64,000 nt of DNA from Mesorhizobium sp. M7A.F.Ca.US.008.03.1.1 (lineage in GTDB: Bacteria; Pseudomonadota; Alphaproteobacteria; Rhizobiales; Rhizobiaceae): positions 1 to 64,000 of the forward strand of contig NZ_RZRU01000015.1 of assembly GCF_003997495.1 (NCBI RefSeq), read 5' to 3'. Each line of letters starts with the position of its first letter. The stretch's first letter is position 1. The translations under genes and the position numbers were made by a program. This document shows, in pieces, positions 8,099 through 16,707 of this stretch. The notes below the pieces were generated by a model, which saw nothing but the letters and a program-made list of their open reading frames with translations, was not told the DNA's origin and ran no database searches.

Positions 8099-9073
8099 AT
8101 GCTGAACAGACGCAGGTTTTTGATGAGCACCGCAGCCGTGGGTGCCGGGCTGATGACGTCGCATCTTTCTCCCGCTTTCGCCGAAGGTGCGCCCCAGATA
8201 CAGCTCTTCGTGCCTGCCGCACCGGGTGGTGGCTGGGACCAGACGGCGCGCACGATTGATCAGGTGCTGCGCAGTGAAAAGCTCATCTCGGGCTCGCAGA
8301 TCACCAATGTCGGCGGCGCCGGCGGCACTGTCGGGCTGCCGCAATTCATCAGCCAGTGGAACGGCAAAGGCAATTCCCTGATGGTTGCCGGCATGGTCAT
8401 GGTTGGCGCCATCATTGCCAACAAGGCCGCGAACAACCTGACGCAAGTCACCCCGATCGCCCGCCTCACCGGCGAGTTCGAGGCGTTGGTCGTGCCGGCG
8501 GAGTCACCGTTCAAGACGGCCGCTGATTTCGTCGCCGCGCTCAAGGCCGATCCGACAAAGGTTCCTGTCGCTGGCGGCTCCGCAGGCGGTTCCGATCACA
8601 TCCTGTTCGGCTTGATTGCCAAGACCGTCGGCGTGCCGGCGACAAACCTGTCCTACGTGCCGTTCGCCGGCGGCGGCGAGGCGTTGTCGGCGCTGCTCGG
8701 CAACCAGGTCGCGGCCGGCATCTCCGGCTTTGGCGAGTTCTCCGAGCAGGTCAAGGCGGGCGCGCTGCGGCTGCTCGCCATCTCGGCAGACAAGCGCCAG
8801 GACGGCATCGATGCGCCGACGCTGAAGGAGGCCGGCATCGATGTCGAGCTGTTCAACTGGCGCGGCGTCTTCGCACCGCCGGGCATTTCCGACGCCGACA
8901 AGGCGGCGATGGTCAAAATGATCGAGACCATGGCCAAGAGCGATGCATGGACAACCGAGTGCAAAAACCGCAACTGGACGCCCATCCTTTTGACTGGCGA
9001 CGACTACGCAAAATTCCTTACCGAGGACACGGCCCGCATCACCGCGATCCTCAAGGATCTCGGCCTCGCCTGA
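8099..9073 (+). CDS. tctC: Tripartite tricarboxylate transporter substrate-binding protein TctC (system 2)
   Basis: This 324-residue periplasmic receptor begins with MLNRRRFLMSTAAVGAG, a twin-arginine-like signal sequence, and has the Bug/TctC core motifs PAAPGGGWDQTAR and VGGAGGTVG. The RR-F-L signal suggests Tat export, unlike the Sec-type signal of the first TctC. The ATG at 8099 has GGAGGAAT upstream. It heads tctC-tctB-tctA-CoA-transferase-lyase on the plus strand opposite an IclR regulator. GGGWDQTAR is found in the tricarboxylate-binding branch of the family, but the ligand is not proven. Confidence 0.92.
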   Translation: MLNRRRFLMSTAAVGAGLMTSHLSPAFAEGAPQIQLFVPAAPGGGWDQTARTIDQVLRSEKLISGSQITNVGGAGGTVGLPQFISQWNGKGNSLMVAGMVMVGAIIANKAANNLTQVTPIARLTGEFEALVVPAESPFKTAADFVAALKADPTKVPVAGGSAGGSDHILFGLIAKTVGVPATNLSYVPFAGGGEALSALLGNQVAAGISGFGEFSEQVKAGALRLLAISADKRQDGIDAPTLKEAGIDVELFNWRGVFAPPGISDADKAAMVKMIETMAKSDAWTTECKNRNWTPILLTGDDYAKFLTEDTARITAILKDLGLA

Positions 9074-9082
9074 TGTCTTCAG

Positions 9083-9104
9083 GGGGCGGTTAGAGTGCCG
9101 CCCC
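9083..9104 (+). promoter_or_regulatory. Hairpin between tctC and tctB (system 2)
   Basis: GGGGCGG (9083-9089) and CCGCCCC (9098-9104) form a perfect 7-bp stem with an 8-base loop, directly after the tctC stop and about 90 bases before tctB. The run after it is CTTCCC, not a strong T-tract, so mRNA stabilisation or leaky termination is more likely than full termination. Confidence 0.5.
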
Positions 9105-9190
9105 TTCCCATCTCGCCTGCCGCATGGACATATGATTGATGCGGCGAATGCGGCCGGCTGCAGGATGCCGGCCACCTTGGGAGGACACCG

Positions 9191-9727
9191 ATGAGCACCA
9201 GCGACCAGCAGGCGGCGCCGTCGCGCCTTGCCGTGCCGGAATTGTTGATCGGCATCGGGCTTCTGGCCTGCGCCGGGGCCGTAGCCTGGCAGACCTTGGC
9301 GATCCCGGTGTCGCCGCTCTATTCCAAGGTCGGGCCGACCGTCTTTCCCTATATCACCATGACCGGCATGATCGTGCTTTCGCTGCTGCTCATCGTCGCC
9401 GCACTGCGCGGCGGCTGGCAGCCGGAGGAAGAAAAGGAAACGCCGACCGACTGGAAGGCGATGGGCATCGTCGTTGCCGGACTGGTGGCGAACCTGGTGC
9501 TGATCCAGCCGCTCGGCTTCACCGCCGCCTCGGTCGTTATGTTCGTTCTGGTCTGCTACGGCTTCGGCAGCAAGCGCACGCTGCGTGACGCAGTGCTCGG
9601 TCTGATCCTGGCGCTGGCCGCCTATTTCGGCTTCGCCAGGGCGCTTGGCGTCAACATCGGTGCTGGCTTCCTCGAGAACCAGCTGAACACGGTCATCGAT
9701 GCGCTCATCACCATGTTGAGGGGCTGA
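9191..9727 (+). CDS. tctB: Tripartite tricarboxylate transporter, small permease TctB (system 2)
   Basis: The 178-residue protein has four hydrophobic segments, with a charged loop EEEKETPTDWK in the middle, as in TctB. The start at 9191 follows GGGAGGAC. It stands between tctC and tctA, only 4 bases ahead of tctA, and forms the membrane unit with it. Sequence similarity within TctB is weak, so the call leans on topology and context. Confidence 0.86.
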   Translation: MSTSDQQAAPSRLAVPELLIGIGLLACAGAVAWQTLAIPVSPLYSKVGPTVFPYITMTGMIVLSLLLIVAALRGGWQPEEEKETPTDWKAMGIVVAGLVANLVLIQPLGFTAASVVMFVLVCYGFGSKRTLRDAVLGLILALAAYFGFARALGVNIGAGFLENQLNTVIDALITMLRG

Positions 9728-9731
9728 CGCC

Positions 9732-11255
9732 ATGGAAACGCTCGGACATCTCGCACATGGCTTCTCGGTTGCCTTCACACCGGTCAACCTTCTGTGGTGC
9801 CTGCTTGGCACCACGCTTGGCACCGCCATCGGTGTGCTGCCCGGTCTTGGGCCGGCGCTGACCATCGCGCTGCTTTTGCCGATCACCTATCAGGTGGCGC
9901 CGGAGGCATCCTTCATCCTGTTCGCCGGCATCTACTACGGCGCCATGTATGGTGGTTCGACGACGTCGATCCTGCTCAACACGCCCGGCGAAAGCGCCAC
10001 CATCGTCACTGCGCTGGAAGGCAACAGGATGGCGCGTTCGGGCCGTGGCGGTGCGGCACTCGCCACATCGGCGATCGGCTCTTTCGTTGCCGGCACCATC
10101 GGCACGATGGGCGTCGCTTTCCTGGCGCCGGTGGTGGTCAAGTTCGCGCTGGCCTTCGGGCCGGCCGAATATTTCTCGCTGATGGTGCTGGCCTTCATCA
10201 CCGTTTCGGCGGTGCTCGGCTCCTCGTCCGTGCGCGGCCTGACCAGCCTGTTCGCAGGCTTCGTCATCGGCATGATCGGCGTCGACCTGCAGACCGGCCA
10301 GCCGCGCTTCACCTTCGGCATGACCGAACTGCTCGACGGCGTCGACGTCATCATCGCCGCCGTTGGCCTGTTTGCCGTCGGCGAAACGCTGTACATGGCC
10401 TCGCGCCGCTATGCCGGCAAGGACGAGATCGTGCCGCTGAAGGGCTCGCTCTACATGACTGCGGCCGAGTGGGGGCGTTCGTGGAAACCCTGGCTGCGCG
10501 GCGCCGCGATCGGCTTCCCGATCGGCGCCATGCCGGCCGGCGGCGCCGAAATCCCGACCTTCCTGTCCTATGCCATCGAAAAGAAGCTGTCGAAGCACAA
10601 GGAGGAGTTCGGCACCGTCGGCGCCATCGAGGGCGTTGCCGGCCCGGAAGCCGCCAACAATGCGTCCGCAGCCGGCGTGCTGGTGCCGATGCTGACGCTT
10701 GGCCTGCCGACCTCGGCGACGGCGGCGATCATGCTGTCGGCGTTCCAGAGCTACGGCATAAACCCCGGACCGCTGCTTCTGACGACCCAGGGCGACCTCG
10801 TCTGGGGATTGATCGCCAGCCTGTTCATCGCCAACGTCATCCTGGTCATCCTCAATCTGCCGCTGATCGGCCTGTGGGTGCGGCTGCTGAAAATCCCGGC
10901 ACCGCAGCTCTATGCCGGCATTCTGGTGTTCGCCACGGTCGGCACCTATGGCATTTCGCAATCGCCCATCGACCTCGTCATCCTCTATCTCCTGGGGGCC
11001 GCCGGTTTCCTGATGCGGCGGTTCGATTTCCCGACCGCGCCTGTCATCATCGGTATGATCCTTGGGCCGCTCGCCGAAACCCAGTTCCGCCGGGCGATGA
11101 CCATCTCGAATGGCGATTGGTCGGTGTTTTACACCCACAAGCTGTCGCTGACGCTGCTGACGCTCGCCTTCATCGGCCTCGCCGGCCCGCATATCTGGGC
11201 CTTCATCGAGCATCGGCGTCGGCGCGGGCCGGAGCATGTGCCCGGCGATGCCTGA
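9732..11255 (+). CDS. tctA: Tripartite tricarboxylate transporter, large permease TctA (system 2)
   Basis: The 507-residue multi-helix permease carries the TctA signatures GVLPGLGPALTIALLLP near residues 36-52, GGSTTSILLNTPGE and GVAGPEAANNAS. It forms the transport channel with TctB and is fed by the Tat-type TctC upstream. It differs clearly from the first TctA of this window, so the two carriers are not a recent duplication. The CoA-transferase gene follows after 15 bases, suggesting that the imported acid is activated at once. Confidence 0.93.
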   Translation: METLGHLAHGFSVAFTPVNLLWCLLGTTLGTAIGVLPGLGPALTIALLLPITYQVAPEASFILFAGIYYGAMYGGSTTSILLNTPGESATIVTALEGNRMARSGRGGAALATSAIGSFVAGTIGTMGVAFLAPVVVKFALAFGPAEYFSLMVLAFITVSAVLGSSSVRGLTSLFAGFVIGMIGVDLQTGQPRFTFGMTELLDGVDVIIAAVGLFAVGETLYMASRRYAGKDEIVPLKGSLYMTAAEWGRSWKPWLRGAAIGFPIGAMPAGGAEIPTFLSYAIEKKLSKHKEEFGTVGAIEGVAGPEAANNASAAGVLVPMLTLGLPTSATAAIMLSAFQSYGINPGPLLLTTQGDLVWGLIASLFIANVILVILNLPLIGLWVRLLKIPAPQLYAGILVFATVGTYGISQSPIDLVILYLLGAAGFLMRRFDFPTAPVIIGMILGPLAETQFRRAMTISNGDWSVFYTHKLSLTLLTLAFIGLAGPHIWAFIEHRRRRGPEHVPGDA

Positions 11256-11270
11256 TCGACCCATGATGCC

Positions 11271-12455
11271 ATGACCCAACTGCTTTCCGGTATCCGCGTC
11301 CTCGACCTGACCAATGTGCTGGCCGGTCCCTACTGTGCCTATCAGCTGGCGCTGCTTGGCGCCGACGTGATCAAAGTCGAGGCGCCGCAAGGCGGTGACC
11401 TGGCGCGCCAGCTCGGCGGCTCGCCAAAGCTGAACAGCGCCGGCATGGGAGCCTCGTTCCTGGCGCAGAACGCCGGCAAACGGTCGGTTGTGCTCGACCT
11501 CAAGAAGCAAGCCGATCGCGAGCGCTTTTTCGATCTGGTGGCCAGCGCCGACGCTCTGGTCGAGAATTTCCGCCCCGGCGTGATGGATCGGCTGGGGCTT
11601 GGCTACGAGGCGCTGAAGACGGTCCGTCCGGGCCTCGTCTACTGCGCGATATCGGGTTTCGGCCAGACCGGGCCAATGCGCGACAATCCCGCCTATGACC
11701 AGATCATCCAGGGCCTGTCTGGGATCATGAGCATCACCGGCACACCGGAAACGGCGCCGCTGCGGGTCGGCTATCCCGTCGCCGACACGCTTGGCGGACT
11801 GGTCGGTGCGTTCGCCATCACCTCGGCGCTGGTGCGGCAGAAGACGAGCGGCGAGGGTGCCTTTCTCGACGTCTCGATGCTCGAATGCACGCTTTCCGCA
11901 CTTGGCTGGCCGGTTTCCAACTATCTGACCGCAGGTATCGACCCCAAGCCGATGGGCAATGAGAATATGACGGCGGCACCCTCCGGTGCGTTTCGCACCG
12001 GCGACGGGCTCATCAACATCGCCGCCAACAAGCAGGAGCAGTTCGTGGCGCTGTGCCGGCTGATCGGCCGGCCGGAACTGGCTTCCGATGTGCGCTTTGC
12101 CGAGCGCGAGACGCGCAAGCGCAACCGTGCGGCGCTTAAAGTCGAGATCGAGGACGCCCTGGCGGGCGCGCCGGCTGCGGCCTGGGAAGAGATGCTCAAT
12201 CGCGCCGGCGTGCCTGCCGGCAGGGTGCTGACGATCCCGCAAGTGCTGGCCGAGCCGCAAGTCCTCGAACGCCAGGTGACCGCGAATTTCGACGATGTGG
12301 CTGGCATGGACAAGCCGCTGACCGTTCTGCGCGGCGGCTTCATGGTCGATGGCGAGGTGCCCTTGCCGACAAAGCCGCCGCCGGCGCTCGGCGAACATAT
12401 GGGCGAGGTGTTCGCCGACCTGCCACCCCGCGCCAAGACAAAGGCACGCGCATGA
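11271..12455 (+). CDS. CaiB/BaiF family (class III) CoA-transferase
   Basis: Class III CoA-transferases move CoA between carboxylic acids through an enzyme-bound anhydride on an aspartate. The 394-residue protein begins with the family strand RVLDLTNVLAGPYCAYQLA, has VIKVE near residue 36 and the catalytic aspartate in ADTLGG at about residue 172. It overlaps the next gene by ATGA, so the two are translationally coupled. From the context I infer that it puts CoA on the acid brought in by the preceding TctCBA carrier, or a derivative, from succinyl-CoA or a similar donor. Substrate is not readable. Confidence 0.88.
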   Translation: MTQLLSGIRVLDLTNVLAGPYCAYQLALLGADVIKVEAPQGGDLARQLGGSPKLNSAGMGASFLAQNAGKRSVVLDLKKQADRERFFDLVASADALVENFRPGVMDRLGLGYEALKTVRPGLVYCAISGFGQTGPMRDNPAYDQIIQGLSGIMSITGTPETAPLRVGYPVADTLGGLVGAFAITSALVRQKTSGEGAFLDVSMLECTLSALGWPVSNYLTAGIDPKPMGNENMTAAPSGAFRTGDGLINIAANKQEQFVALCRLIGRPELASDVRFAERETRKRNRAALKVEIEDALAGAPAAAWEEMLNRAGVPAGRVLTIPQVLAEPQVLERQVTANFDDVAGMDKPLTVLRGGFMVDGEVPLPTKPPPALGEHMGEVFADLPPRAKTKARA

Positions 12456-13303
12456 GCGGCACGGAGAAGAAGACGGGCCGTGAGCGTGGCGAGGAATGGT
12501 GGCAGACCGACATCATCGAGATGCGGCCTGGTGTCATCCGGCTGCGCGGCTACGAGATCCGGGATCTGATCGGCCGCGTCAGCTTCCCGGCTGTCATCTG
12601 GTTGATGCTGCGCGGTGAACTGCCCAGCGAGGATCAGGCAGAGTTGCTCGGCATTGCCTTGGCTGCCGCCGTCGACCACGGACCGCAGGCGCCATCGATC
12701 GCCATCGCGCGTATGGCTGCAACCTGCGGCGTCGGTATCAACAGCGCCATGGCCTCGGCCATCAACGTTCTCGGCGACGTGCATGGAGGCGCCGGCGAGC
12801 AGGCACTTTCCTTCTATGGCGACATTGCCGTGGCGATCGATGCCGGGATGACGCTGAATGAAGCGGTCTCGGCGCGGCTCGACCGGTTCTTCGCCGAGGA
12901 GAAGGGCTATGTGCCGGGGCTCGGACATCGCTTCCATCCCGTCGACCCGCGCGCGCCGCGTCTGCTGGAACTGACCCGCGAATTTGCCGCACGGGGTGCC
13001 GTCAATGGACGTTTCGCCGACATCGCCGATGCGATCGAGGCGGATGTCGCGCGGCGCAAGGGGAAAAAAATACCGCTCAACATCGATGGCGCCACCGCCG
13101 TCATCTATGGCGAACTCGGTTTTCCGCCGCCGCTGACGCGCGGGCTTTTCGTGCTGTCGCGCTCGGTCGGCATCCTGGCGCATGCCTGGGAGCAGTCGCA
13201 GCAGGCCGAGCGAAACAAGGGGCCGCTGCCGCGCGAGTGGCTGTGGGCCTATACCGGCACGCCGGTGCGGCCGTTTCCCGAAAGCGATGACCCCGGCGAG
13301 TGA
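12452..13303 (+). CDS. Short citrate-synthase-fold protein, likely citryl-CoA lyase type
   Basis: At 283 residues this is much shorter than citrate synthase (about 430) and lacks most of the N-terminal part, but it keeps the three catalytic positions: His111 in DVHGG, His159 in GLGHRFHP and Asp212 in LNIDGA. Proteins of this size are usually annotated as citryl-CoA lyase, cleaving a 3-carboxy-3-hydroxyacyl-CoA into acyl-CoA and a 2-oxo acid. Coupled by ATGA to a CoA-transferase and placed behind a tricarboxylate carrier, it fits as the cleavage step. The reverse, condensation, or a methylcitrate-like substrate cannot be excluded. Confidence 0.78.
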   Translation: MSGTEKKTGRERGEEWWQTDIIEMRPGVIRLRGYEIRDLIGRVSFPAVIWLMLRGELPSEDQAELLGIALAAAVDHGPQAPSIAIARMAATCGVGINSAMASAINVLGDVHGGAGEQALSFYGDIAVAIDAGMTLNEAVSARLDRFFAEEKGYVPGLGHRFHPVDPRAPRLLELTREFAARGAVNGRFADIADAIEADVARRKGKKIPLNIDGATAVIYGELGFPPPLTRGLFVLSRSVGILAHAWEQSQQAERNKGPLPREWLWAYTGTPVRPFPESDDPGE

Positions 13304-13307
13304 GGTT

Positions 13308-13784
13308 TTATGCCTGGTCCACCTGCAAAGGCTGAGGGATCTTCAGCGTCTTCACCAACGTTGAAAGATCTGGCTCGTCGATGAGCATGGCCGCGTCGGC
13401 TGGCGCCAGCCAGGCGCGCTGGCGTCGTTTGGCTTCCTGCCAGTCGGCCAGTTCCTCCGTTACCTCGAGCAGATAGACGATGACGTCGACGCGGACAAAG
13501 CGATTGGCCAGCCGCTTCCAGTAGGAATAGGTGCCCGCCGGCTGTTTCAGCGTCTTGCCGAGCACGCCGGCTTCTTCCTGCGCCTCGATGGTGGCCGCCT
13601 TGCGTCCGCTCTTGCCCTTCATCGGCCAGCCCTTGGGGACGATGAAGCGCCTGGTGGTACGCGACGTGACCAGCATAACCTCGATGTCGCCGTGCGCGGT
13701 CAGACGAAAGGGAATAGCCGCCACCTGGCGGATTCTCTCGCCCTTCTTTGCCTTGCGTACGGCCTTCTTCTTGGTGGCTGCCAT
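13308..13784 (-). CDS. NUDIX hydrolase (diphosphoinositol-polyphosphate-phosphohydrolase-like)
   Basis: The 158-residue protein has a basic N-terminal tail, the strand ...TTRRFIVPKGWPMKGK and the NUDIX helix ending IEAQEEAGV. The last glutamates of the box are present, but two consensus positions differ: the first Glu is Lys and the Arg before the catalytic Glu is Ile. This variant is common in the short alphaproteobacterial group. The substrate is a nucleoside or inositol diphosphate of unknown type. It converges with the citryl-CoA-lyase-like gene, 4 bases apart. Confidence 0.85.
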   Translation of the reverse strand: MAATKKKAVRKAKKGERIRQVAAIPFRLTAHGDIEVMLVTSRTTRRFIVPKGWPMKGKSGRKAATIEAQEEAGVLGKTLKQPAGTYSYWKRLANRFVRVDVIVYLLEVTEELADWQEAKRRQRAWLAPADAAMLIDEPDLSTLVKTLKIPQPLQVDQA

Positions 13785-13910
13785 TCGTCAATCCAGTCGA
13801 TGCAATGCCGCATAGCGCGACAGTGCGTCGTTGCAAAACCAAAACTTTCGCATGTGCCGGAAGACACTCGAAATACCTAAGTCGGCTAATAAACGAAAAA
13901 GGCCTTGATG

Positions 13911-14216
13911 TCAGCGGCAATTGCTCACGGCGGTGGTGCCGATTATCTGGGTCTGGCAGCTTGGCTTGAGCTGCTGCACGACCGGTGGCGGTTGCTGAAC
14001 AATCTGGCGGTCCTGGGCGCGGTACTGCTGCTGTTGCTGCTGATATTGCTGCCGCTGTATCCTGTTTTGCAGGATTTGCAGGTCGTTCTGCCGGATCAGC
14101 GCATTGTTGCCGGTAGCGGAATTGAGCGCTTGCGCAGAAGCCGGCAGGCAAACGCCCGCCAGCACTGCGGCCAGCATTGCCACTGTGAAGATCGTTGATG
14201 GCCGAAGTGCCGACAT
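13911..14216 (-). CDS. Small secreted Gln-rich protein, unknown function
   Basis: The 101-residue product starts at 14216 with a clear signal peptide (MSALRPSTIFTVAMLAAVLAG, cleaved near ...ASA). The mature part contains a glutamine-rich stretch with six Gln in a run of seven, then a C-terminal segment with two cysteines (SCQTQIIGTTAVSNC) that could form a disulfide. I do not recognise a named family; similar short periplasmic proteins are common in Mesorhizobium. The frame is open to 14363, but the signal peptide fixes the start. Confidence 0.65.
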   Translation of the reverse strand: MSALRPSTIFTVAMLAAVLAGVCLPASAQALNSATGNNALIRQNDLQILQNRIQRQQYQQQQQQYRAQDRQIVQQPPPVVQQLKPSCQTQIIGTTAVSNCR

Positions 14217-14544
14217 CCGCTCATTCCCGCGCAAAAACTCTGTCCACTGATATAGGACGTTTGCGCGGCGATGCCATGGCCAGCGGGTCGATCGACCAGA
14301 TCTGTCTGTCACGGCTGAGGGCAGCTTCCGCTTCGGCGGAGAATCTGCCTGGCAGCCCCGCATTGCACTTGACGGAAGCCGTCGATTCGCCGCTCTATCG
14401 GGTCGGCGCCGGCCTTGAGCCGAATGGCGTCAATGGCGTCGGCATGTCCGTCAGATATAATGGCGCCTTCGGAAACGCGATCAGCGCATCTCTCAAGGTC
14501 AGCTTCCAGCTGGCCCGAGGCGGAGCCGGGCGGGAGGGATCTTG
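14217..14544. other. 328-base gap without a convincing gene
   Basis: The gap separates the divergent starts of the Gln-rich secreted protein and the IalB-like gene and must hold both promoters. An open plus-strand frame of 116 codons crosses it, but its composition is unlike a protein of this genome and it has no ribosome site. I see no RNA gene or repeat. Confidence 0.5.
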
Positions 14545-15123
14545 ATGAGGAAGTACGCGTATTTCGTGGCGATGCTGGGTGTTGCCTGCACCCTCGGTGT
14601 GCCGGCCGTGGCGGCGCAAACCAAGAGCGACAAGGCGGTCGCGGCACCGGCTGCCACCGGCGCGCCGCAGTTGCCCGGCGGCGCGTCGGCACTGTCCGAA
14701 ACCCACGGCGACTGGACGGTCAATTGCCAGATATCGGGCACGGCCAAGACCTGCAGCCTGTCGCATCAGCAATTCAACAAGCAAAACAATCAGCGGCTGC
14801 TGGCGATCGAGCTGTCGAGCAAGACCGGCGAGGATGCGACGGGAACGCTTGCGCTGCCGTTCGGCCTGGCGCTGGCCAAGGGAGTGAGCCTGACCATCGA
14901 CGATCAGAAGCTTGACGGCAGCCTGGCGTTCAACACCTGCCAGGTCGTCGGCTGTCTGGTTCCGGTGGTGTTCGATGCGACTGTCACGCCGCTGCTGAAA
15001 TCAGGCACCACACTGAAGATCGACGCTTTCGCGGCAGACACCGGACAAGCGGTGAGCTTTTCCATTCCGCTCAACGGCTTCGCCGGCGCGCTTGCCCGGA
15101 CCGCCGAGCTTTTGACCAATTGA
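14545..15123 (+). CDS. Invasion-associated locus B (IalB) family protein
   Basis: The 192-residue precursor has a signal peptide ending near ...VAA, an Ala-rich linker, then the IalB core: HGDWTVNCQ near residue 53, cysteines in KTCSLSHQQ, and NTCQVVGCLVP near the C-terminal half, all typical of the family. IalB proteins are periplasmic or outer-membrane associated, named from Bartonella but common in non-pathogenic rhizobia, with an uncertain role. The ATG at 14545 is preferred over TTG at 14542; GGGAGG lies 8-10 bases upstream. Confidence 0.85.
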   Translation: MRKYAYFVAMLGVACTLGVPAVAAQTKSDKAVAAPAATGAPQLPGGASALSETHGDWTVNCQISGTAKTCSLSHQQFNKQNNQRLLAIELSSKTGEDATGTLALPFGLALAKGVSLTIDDQKLDGSLAFNTCQVVGCLVPVVFDATVTPLLKSGTTLKIDAFAADTGQAVSFSIPLNGFAGALARTAELLTN

Positions 15124-15205
15124 TTTAGAGCCGCAGGACTTGAAGCGCGCCTGAATGCCGTCTCGCGGCAGGGCGGTGCGTTACTGCAGCAGAACGTCTT
15201 TCAAC

Positions 15206-16660
15206 TCAAACGACGATCGTTTTAAGTCTTTCGGCGATCAGGGCGGCGAGCCGCGCCGCCACATCGTCCTTGCTCATCTCCGGCCATTCCTCGACACTGG
15301 CCTTTGACACGATCCGCACCCGGTTGCGATCGCCGCCCATCACGCCCGAAAAACCGACGCCGCTTCCCTGCGACACGTCGTTGGCAACGATGAGATCGGC
15401 GCCTTTCTTCTTGAGCTTGGCCTCGGCGTTGGGCAGGAGATCCTGTGTCTCGGCGGCGAAGCCGATAACCAGGCCGGGTCGCTGGCTGTGATGGCCGACG
15501 CCGGCGAGGATGTCGGGATTCTCGACCATGCGCAGCACCGGCGGCCCTTCGCCCACGACCTTCTTGATCTTCTCACCGGCTGAATTCTCGGTTCGCCAGT
15601 CGGCCACGGCGGCGACGAACACTGCCGCGTCTGCGGGCAGGAGCTGTTCCACCGCGTCGCGCATCTCTTGCGCACGTTCGACATGGATGGTCTTCACGCC
15701 TGCCGGATCGGCGATGCCGACAGGGCCGGAGACGAGGTGCACATCGGCGCCGAGCCTGGCCAGTGCCGCGGCGATGGCATGGCCCTGCTTGCCGGACGAA
15801 CGGTTGGCGATGTAGCGCACCGGGTCGATCGGCTCATGGGTCGGGCCGGAGGTGACGATGATCTTGCGCCCCGACAGCGGCCTGGGGCCGACATCGAGCA
15901 GCGCCTCGATCGCAGCAACGATCTGCAGCGGTTCGGCCATGCGGCCTTCGCCCGCTTCATTGCTTTCGGCCATCTCGCCCTTGGCCGGACCGACGAAGGT
16001 GACGCCGTCCTTCTGCAGCGTCACGCGGTTGCGGCGGGTGGCCGGATGCGCCCACATTCTGGGGTTCATGGCCGGCGCCATCAGCACCGGCTTGTCGGTG
16101 GCGATGAGCACGGTGGAGGCCAGATCGTTGGCGTGGCCGTTTGCGAGCTTCGCCATCAGGTCGGCGGTGGCGGGCGCCACAACCAGCAGATCGGCCTCGC
16201 GCGACAGCCTGATATGGCCGACATCGTGCTCGTCATTGCGGTCGAACAGCTCGGTAAAGACATGGTCGGCGGAGAGCGCGCCGACCGACAGCGTGGTGAC
16301 GAATTCCTGCGCGGCTGATGTCATGACCACCCGAACCGCAGCCTCGCGCTCGCGCAGCCGGCGGATCAGGTCGAGCGCCTTGTAGGCGGCGATACCGCCG
16401 CCGATGATGAGCAGGATGCGCTTGTCGGAGAGGGGCATGCCCGAGACCAGTTCCTGTCGTTCTGGCCTCCGTCCGAGCGCCAAGATTTCGTCACGTGAAG
16501 TCTTCAGCCGCCACGCTCCATCCTCGATCTTGTTTGGGATTGCCAAGTCACGCAAGGCATCCCGCACTTCCTGCTCCATCGAAACGCCACGCGCGGCAGC
16601 GCGCTCGCGAAGCACCTGCTTCACGCTGTCGTCAAGATTGCGGACTGTTATTGTGCCCAT
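15206..16660 (-). CDS. coaBC: CoaBC (phosphopantothenoylcysteine decarboxylase/synthetase) with an N-terminal FitA-like RHH domain
   Basis: CoaBC joins cysteine to 4'-phosphopantothenate and decarboxylates the product in CoA synthesis. The CoaB/CoaC part starts at residue 75 with MPLSDKRILLIIGGGIAAYK (flavin-binding CoaC), has the PAMNPRMW motif and then the CoaB ligase domain from GRKIIVTSGPTHEPIDPVRYI, so it is full length. In the same frame, residues 1-40 read MGTITVRNLDDSVKQVLRER..., a FitA-like ribbon-helix-helix antitoxin domain. The ATG at 16660 has a strong AAGGAGC site; the internal ATG at 16438 has only a poor one. A fusion or a start re-used from an old antitoxin gene is likely; no VapC toxin is present. 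Confidence 0.9.
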   Translation of the reverse strand: MGTITVRNLDDSVKQVLRERAAARGVSMEQEVRDALRDLAIPNKIEDGAWRLKTSRDEILALGRRPERQELVSGMPLSDKRILLIIGGGIAAYKALDLIRRLREREAAVRVVMTSAAQEFVTTLSVGALSADHVFTELFDRNDEHDVGHIRLSREADLLVVAPATADLMAKLANGHANDLASTVLIATDKPVLMAPAMNPRMWAHPATRRNRVTLQKDGVTFVGPAKGEMAESNEAGEGRMAEPLQIVAAIEALLDVGPRPLSGRKIIVTSGPTHEPIDPVRYIANRSSGKQGHAIAAALARLGADVHLVSGPVGIADPAGVKTIHVERAQEMRDAVEQLLPADAAVFVAAVADWRTENSAGEKIKKVVGEGPPVLRMVENPDILAGVGHHSQRPGLVIGFAAETQDLLPNAEAKLKKKGADLIVANDVSQGSGVGFSGVMGGDRNRVRIVSKASVEEWPEMSKDDVAARLAALIAERLKTIVV

Positions 16661-16707
16661 GGGCTGCTCCTTGCTCTAACATAGGCAACGAACACAATGC
16701 ATGCAAT

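Noticed and set aside
9708..12398. 896-codon minus-strand open frame opposite tctB-tctA-CoA-transferase
   Set aside because: It is antisense to clear genes, is rich in His, Arg, Gln and Asp as expected from reversed GC-rich codons, and has no recognisable domain.
14195..14545. 116-codon plus-strand frame between two secreted-protein genes
   Set aside because: No ribosome site or signal and no family; it covers the promoter interval of two divergent genes.
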